32,635 bases of DNA from positions 1 through 32,635 of the IMG/VR virus record IMGVR_UViG_3300043444_000128, one strand, 5' to 3'. How positions within the stretch are numbered: the first letter of the stretch is position 1; every line of letters starts with the position of its first letter. This document shows positions 28,857 to 32,635 of the stretch, in pieces. The DNA is from a virus. The notes under the pieces are model-generated. The model was not told where the DNA came from and searched no databases. It worked only from the letters and a program-made list of their open reading frames with translations. Both the position numbers and the translations under genes were made by a program.

Positions 28857-28889
28857 AAAAAAGGGAGGGAAGTTTTTTACCGCCCTCCC
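28857..28889 (-). terminator. Rho-independent terminator after the major capsid gene
   Basis: On the minus strand GGGAGGG (28889-28883), a 13-nt loop and CCCTCCC (28869-28863) form a perfect 7-bp GC-rich stem followed by T6 (28862-28857). It lies about 20 bp beyond the capsid stop. Confidence 0.85.
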
Positions 28890-28911
28890 CAGTTATTTAG
28901 GTTAATTAAGA

Positions 28912-29862
28912 TTAGTTAGCAGAGTTTGTAATTCCGTAAGTAACCATATCTTCAGCAAAACCGTATTTAGCATCTGCGGTGAAACGCATAATTACTCTGA
29001 CGTTTTCAGATCCGTCAAGGTCTGCCATATCAAGCACTTTAACAAGGTTCATATCGTTTAAGATACCTGTTGCAAAGTGTAAGTTTGAAGATGGAGTAGC
29101 GATAGCTGTGTTAGCAGCCATACCGTTAGCCATAAATACCGGAATACCGTCAAAGAATACATCACCAAGAACTTGGTTTGTACCTTGATTGTTATAACCG
29201 TTAGCACCAACACCAGAAGCAGCAAAACCACCTAAAGCACGTACATACGCTTTGTAGATGTTTTGTGAAACGTAAAGTTTAAGATCTGGGTGACCGTAAA
29301 GGCGAGCAGGAATAGCATCAACCAATTTACCAAGCTCAGTGATAGCGTTAGCAGCAGTTACAGTTGTACCGGCAACTTCTTGAGCAGATGGCAAAGCAGC
29401 ATCAGCAGCAATTTGAGTAGAGATACCATCGAACTGACCAGCGGTAGCGTTAGCACCAACCCAGATAGTAGATTCCATATTTGAAGCAACTTTCTCAGAA
29501 ACGTGTCCGATCAAGAAGTCAACAAATGACTTAGGCATAACATCAAATGCAGAGTAACCCATTTCAGCAGCCTGCCAAGTCGAATGAAAGTCTTTTTTAC
29601 AAAGTTGTAAGTTTACTTGGAACTCTTCCGGTTGTAAGATACGCTCAGTAAGTGTTACAGTTGACGTTGCATCGAAATCGCAAGTTGCGTTCTTGATGAT
29701 GTCGTTTGTACCAACTTTTTGAATTACTTGCTTGTACTTAACATTTGGGTGGATAGTAAATCCGCCTTTCTCCAAAGTTGGAGCAGATAACAATGCAGCA
29801 GCGATATATTTTCCGCTAAATTCGCCAGCATATGTTGTAGTGATTGAAGTGGTAGTAGCCAT
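28912..29862 (-). CDS. Major capsid protein (HK97-fold candidate)
   Basis: The 316-aa protein starts MATTTSITTTYAGEFSGKYI and includes TLTERILQPEEFQVNLQLCK, KDFHSTWQAAEMGYSAFDVM and FLIGHVSEKVASNMESTIWV, which I recognise as the major capsid type common in Bacteroidota phages. The C-terminal half (RLYGHPDLKLYVSQNIYKAY and VFFDGIPVFMANGM) has the strand and P-domain pattern of HK97-like capsid proteins. It lies after a scaffold-like gene and the protease, and before a strong terminator. No frameshift or truncation. Confidence 0.85.
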   Translation of the reverse strand: MATTTSITTTYAGEFSGKYIAAALLSAPTLEKGGFTIHPNVKYKQVIQKVGTNDIIKNATCDFDATSTVTLTERILQPEEFQVNLQLCKKDFHSTWQAAEMGYSAFDVMPKSFVDFLIGHVSEKVASNMESTIWVGANATAGQFDGISTQIAADAALPSAQEVAGTTVTAANAITELGKLVDAIPARLYGHPDLKLYVSQNIYKAYVRALGGFAASGVGANGYNNQGTNQVLGDVFFDGIPVFMANGMAANTAIATPSSNLHFATGILNDMNLVKVLDMADLDGSENVRVIMRFTADAKYGFAEDMVTYGITNSAN

Positions 29863-29885
29863 TTCTTAAAATTTAATTTAGTTAA

Positions 29886-30509
29886 TTATTTGTTTAGTTT
29901 TTCAAAGATTGAATCCATAGTCGTGCGTGCCTTTTTTGGAGTTAATTTGAATAACTCAACAGGTTGTGCATTTTCTGGATTATGTAAAATTGGTTTTGGC
30001 TCAGATTCAACAGCAGCTAACTCAACCGGAGCTTCTTCTTCTTTTGCTTCCTCAGTTGGTTGTGCAGATAGTTTTGCCAATTCAGCTTTCAATGTTTCGT
30101 TTTCTTTTTGTAAAGCTTCCATTTCTTTAAAATGAGATTCTTTTACAATAGATTCAATAATTTTCTTTGCAGTTGGTGCAGCTTCAGCGGCCATTTCTTC
30201 TTCAACAGGCATTCCTGCTTCAACTTCCGGCTCTTCAACTTCAACTTCAACTTCTGGCTCAGCAGCTTCACGAACATCAGCAATAATACCTTCTTCTAAT
30301 ACAACGAGAATACGCATATCTTCTAATTCGTATTCACCAATAGGCAAAGGAATTTTTTGCTCATCTTCAGTTACAATAAAAACTTCGTTGCCAGCTTCAA
30401 AAGCATCAGCTTCCAAAACAGATACACCATCAGTTAATTTCATTTGTTCTAATTTAACTTCCAATCCAAGAAGCGCGCGAACTTTGTTTAAAATCTTGTT
30501 TTCGTTCAT
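29886..30509 (-). CDS. Scaffold-like acidic coiled-coil protein (207 aa)
   Basis: The N-terminal 75 residues are a small beta domain (VSVLEADAFEAGNEVFIVTE). A very acidic Glu/Val/Pro-rich stretch follows (about 80-110, EVEVEVEEPEVEAGM), then a coiled coil (FKEMEALQKENETLKAELAK, about 128-147) and a basic C-terminal helix (KKARTTMDSIFEKLNK). Acidic, helical proteins between protease and major capsid genes are typically scaffolds that guide procapsid assembly and are then removed. The basic C-terminal helix would bind the capsid protein. Function is inferred from context and composition. Confidence 0.65.
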   Translation of the reverse strand: MNENKILNKVRALLGLEVKLEQMKLTDGVSVLEADAFEAGNEVFIVTEDEQKIPLPIGEYELEDMRILVVLEEGIIADVREAAEPEVEVEVEEPEVEAGMPVEEEMAAEAAPTAKKIIESIVKESHFKEMEALQKENETLKAELAKLSAQPTEEAKEEEAPVELAAVESEPKPILHNPENAQPVELFKLTPKKARTTMDSIFEKLNK

Positions 30510-30562
30510 TTTTATTTTAGTTTATACCGCTTAAACTATAATATATTAATTCTGTTGCGTTT

Positions 30563-30763
30563 TTATCCGTTTACTCCTGTAATCGTTCTCGGTTGGTTCG
30601 TGTTTGTAACGGTACTGGATCCTTGCTGAACCAAAGCACCTACGCCTTGATTTTGTAGATCTCCATTGCAGCAATCTTTTGAATACGTACCATCATCGCA
30701 TAAGCATCCTCGTTTCCCACCTCTTGGGCTTGACTTGCTTGGTGTTTTCTTTAAAAATGACAT
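30563..30763 (-). CDS. Cys/Gly-rich small protein (66 aa)
   Basis: The sequence MSFLKKTPSKSSPRGGKRGC then LCDDGTYSKDCCNGDLQNQG has four or five cysteines (C-L-C and C-C) and a Gln/Asn/Thr-rich tail. This 'CxCDDGTYSxxCCxG' pattern recurs in Bacteroidota phages from memory, beside capsid genes. A small virion or assembly factor is possible; function unknown. Confidence 0.6.
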   Translation of the reverse strand: MSFLKKTPSKSSPRGGKRGCLCDDGTYSKDCCNGDLQNQGVGALVQQGSSTVTNTNQPRTITGVNG

Positions 30764-30764
30764 A

Positions 30765-31652
30765 TTATTTATTTTTAAGTTGTTCTAATTTTCTTTGTGC
30801 CCATTCAATACCGGCATCTCCACCCCAAGCTAACCACATTAACCTGCCACATCCATCGCCTAACTCCTTTTGTGAGTTTTGTCTGTGACGTTCAAATGCA
30901 GCCATTCTGCTGATAGTTTCTTGAGATATAGGTTCTCCATTTGCAAGTTGGTTTGCACGTTGTTTTCCTACCGGTGTTCCGCAAGATCCCCATCCGTTTT
31001 CAGCAGCCCAACGCAAAGCAATTTTAGCGTTTTCTTTAGCGGCTTCTGGATAGTCAGAATAAGATTCAAGTTTGATATCTAAGATCTCTTTTAAATAAGC
31101 TATGACTTCGTCTTTTTCTTCTGTTTGTGCGCTCATTTCGTATTTATCAGCAAAGTAGCCTTCAATAGAAAAACCTTTAACTTCTCCGGCCTTTACTCGC
31201 TTCCAGATATCATCGTTGTTTACTTTCATTGAAATCATCCAAGTTCCTTTAGGTAAATCAAAACCATATAACTTAGATTTGTCAGTTTTCGGATCATCAA
31301 TAATCCAGCTTTCAACTACTGACATTCCATCAATTTCTTTAGCGTGTTCTAACGTAGCATTGTTCTGATTAGATCGCATTAAGAATAACTCAGATGCTTT
31401 GCGTACTGTATCTTCAGAAAAGAATATTTCCCACTCACGTTTCGTCTTTTCATCGTTACGATAAATCTTTTTATTAGGCGTTAATGCTGGGCCCATCAAA
31501 ATACGCTTCTCTTGATCAACTTCTTTGAGTTGTACTTGGTGCTTATTCAAAGCAATAAAGTTTTCCTCAATAGCCGGAAATTCAACAACGCTTACCGCTT
31601 CGATCCCGTGCATTGGATCCTTCTCGTCAATGATTAATTCTATTAAATCCAT
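30765..31652 (-). CDS. XkdF-like prohead protease with C-terminal domain (295 aa)
   Basis: Residues about 40-180 match the XkdF-like putative phage serine protease family: KRILMGPALTPNKKIYRNDE, then ESWIIDDPKTDKSKLYGFDL and PKGTWMISMKVNNDDIWKRV, VKGFSIEGYF. It would mature the procapsid by cleaving scaffold and capsid proteins. Residues about 205-295 form a distinct domain (ALRWAAENGWGSCGTPVGKQ, then GCGRLMWLAWGGDAGIEWAQ) that I have seen attached to several Bacteroidota phage proteins; its role is unknown. Position before the scaffold-like and capsid genes supports the call. Confidence 0.8.
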   Translation of the reverse strand: MDLIELIIDEKDPMHGIEAVSVVEFPAIEENFIALNKHQVQLKEVDQEKRILMGPALTPNKKIYRNDEKTKREWEIFFSEDTVRKASELFLMRSNQNNATLEHAKEIDGMSVVESWIIDDPKTDKSKLYGFDLPKGTWMISMKVNNDDIWKRVKAGEVKGFSIEGYFADKYEMSAQTEEKDEVIAYLKEILDIKLESYSDYPEAAKENAKIALRWAAENGWGSCGTPVGKQRANQLANGEPISQETISRMAAFERHRQNSQKELGDGCGRLMWLAWGGDAGIEWAQRKLEQLKNK

Positions 31653-31673
31653 ATTCCCTAAACTTAAAATGGT

Positions 31674-32635
31674 TTATAATGTTGCGTTTTCTACTCTGTT
31701 GCGATCTAAACTTTGAGCAGTAGTTACCTGTCCAGAAACAACGTAAGCTTGTACAGGAGTTTGTTGTAATTGCGCTAATTGGTTTATACCAGAGTTACCT
31801 ACCACATTAAACTGCGGAGCTTGTGCTTGCATACCACCACCTGCTGATCCTCCGCCTCCGCCAAGTGATGGAGGTGTTGGAGTGCTTCCGCCACCAAGAC
31901 TTTGTAACGCTTTAGCAGTTGCCGCAATATTTCCTGCAATACCAATACCTGTAGATATGTTATTCATAGCAATTACAGGAATAGCCGCAGCTCCTGAAGT
32001 AGCAATAGCTTGTGGCGTTGCCAATGCTGCGACATTTGCTGCTTTGTTAGCAATAATCATTTTAGCAATACCAATGGCAGATTCTGCAATGACCGCTGCC
32101 TTTTGTACTCCTTTAGATTTTTCAAATACACCTTTGATTAAAGCAACTCCTTGAGATGCTACTTCCAAGCCTTGCATCTGGATTGCTCTCTTTTGCTCTT
32201 CTACTGCCTTAGCTGCTGCAATTTCTTCTTCTGCTGCCTTTGCATCCAGTTCTTTTTTCTTTTCCTTAGCTGCTTTATCTAAATCGTATGCCTGTTGTTG
32301 ATATTTGACATTGATGTCATTCATCTCATTCATTTTGGCAATCTCAATTTGCTGAAGTGCATCTGCATTGCCTTGAGCTAAAGTTTCAAGTTCAAAGTAT
32401 TTATCTTGAACCGCTAAAAGTTCTCTATCTTGCTCTGATAAGGTATTTAGGTAATTTTGTTCTGCAATATCTTCGAGTTTTTGCTGTAACTCGTTTTCTT
32501 TTTCAATAGCAATACGTTTGGCTTCAGCATCGCTTTTAGCTATAAGTTCTGCTTGTGCTTTTCTTTCTTCTTTAGCTTTTTCGTTTGCTTCTTTGCGTTG
32601 CTCCGCTACCTTTTCACTTGCTTCTTTTGCTGCTT
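31674..32635 (-). CDS. Tail tape measure protein, C-terminal part (runs off right end)
   Basis: This is the remainder of the 683-aa gene that begins at 1330, read through the contig ends; bases 32396-32635 duplicate 1-240. It has a Lys/Glu/Ala-rich coiled coil, then a hydrophobic Ala/Ile-rich region (GIAKMIIANKAANVAALATP, AIPVIAMNNISTGIGIAGNI), a Gly-rich linker and a conserved-looking tail ending VVSGQVTTAQSLDRNRVENA, common at the C-terminus of tape measure proteins in this phage group. The stop is TAA at 31674, 21 bp before the protease gene. Confidence 0.85.
   Translation of the reverse strand, partial: AAKEASEKVAEQRKEANEKAKEERKAQAELIAKSDAEAKRIAIEKENELQQKLEDIAEQNYLNTLSEQDRELLAVQDKYFELETLAQGNADALQQIEIAKMNEMNDINVKYQQQAYDLDKAAKEKKKELDAKAAEEEIAAAKAVEEQKRAIQMQGLEVASQGVALIKGVFEKSKGVQKAAVIAESAIGIAKMIIANKAANVAALATPQAIATSGAAAIPVIAMNNISTGIGIAGNIAATAKALQSLGGGSTPTPPSLGGGGGSAGGGMQAQAPQFNVVGNSGINQLAQLQQTPVQAYVVSGQVTTAQSLDRNRVENATL
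32396..32635. repeat. Terminal direct repeat (right copy)
   Basis: Right-hand copy of bases 1-240, with T at 32523 where the left copy has C at 128. It should be removed before annotation so the genome is counted once. Confidence 0.93.

Noticed and set aside
30510-30562. Possible promoter upstream of the scaffold-like gene
   Set aside because: AT-rich, with a TATAGTTTA word, but it lacks the final G of the -7 box and a TTG at proper spacing.
31882-32154. Plus-strand ORF of 90 aa opposite the tape measure gene
   Set aside because: Ala/Ile-rich antisense of the tape measure hydrophobic region; no own start signal or coupling.
1-32635. Integrase, tRNA genes, CRISPR arrays, insertion sequences
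   Set aside because: None were recognised on either strand; absence by eye is not proof for tRNAs, which would need a covariance search.

Overview
The window looks like one complete tailed-phage genome (siphovirus-type gene content) that probably infects a member of the Bacteroidota, perhaps a flavobacterium. Bases 1-240 recur at 32396-32635 with one difference, so the contig closes into a circle of about 32,395 bp. Three things point to the host phylum: low GC, very few Shine-Dalgarno sequences, and early promoters matching the Bacteroidota form TTG-N18-21-TAnnTTTG. Every gene I accept is on the minus strand, so transcription runs from high to low coordinates right round the circle. Genes are packed tightly; many stop and start codons overlap as ATGA or TAATG, and I used these overlaps to fix starts. 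No integrase, tRNA or CRISPR array was seen, so a virulent lifestyle is the simplest reading.

Early and replication region (about 20853 down to 12518). It starts beside a roughly 460-bp gene-free, AT-rich, repeat-bearing stretch (20854-21313), a candidate origin and control region. Three early promoters drive small unknown proteins, then a replication-initiator-like protein and a RecA/DnaB-type helicase, NinG and another nuclease-like protein, then an ERF annealing protein, a YqaJ-like exonuclease, an HNH endonuclease and an Xre-like regulator. A fourth promoter (12497-12525) starts the middle region: a zinc-ribbon protein, an ECF-like sigma factor, a metallophosphoesterase, and an adjacent pair made of a ParB-like protein and an ABC-ATPase/GNAT fusion that may be a DNA base-modification system.

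Late region. The order is small and large terminase, a tail-chaperone locus with two overlapping long frames joined by a likely -1 frameshift, tail completion proteins, two large tail or baseplate proteins, the tape measure protein (spanning the contig ends), XkdF-like protease, scaffold-like protein, major capsid, tail-tube candidate, portal, connector, receptor-binding fibre and the lysis cassette (small membrane proteins, lipobox/TM spanin, YkuD-like endolysin). A GIY-YIG endonuclease and a strong terminator (21201-21234) end the circuit. Tail genes and tape measure before capsid and portal is an uncommon order.

The most notable observations are: (1) the GIY-YIG gene sits between two versions of the endolysin 3' end, which looks like a homing event that supplied a replacement C-terminus; (2) the ParB plus ABC-GNAT pair; (3) about 260 bp of apparent dual coding in the tail-chaperone locus; (4) a promoter followed by a terminator-like hairpin in the leader of the replication operon; (5) a phage sigma factor placed just before late genes that lack the early promoter motif.
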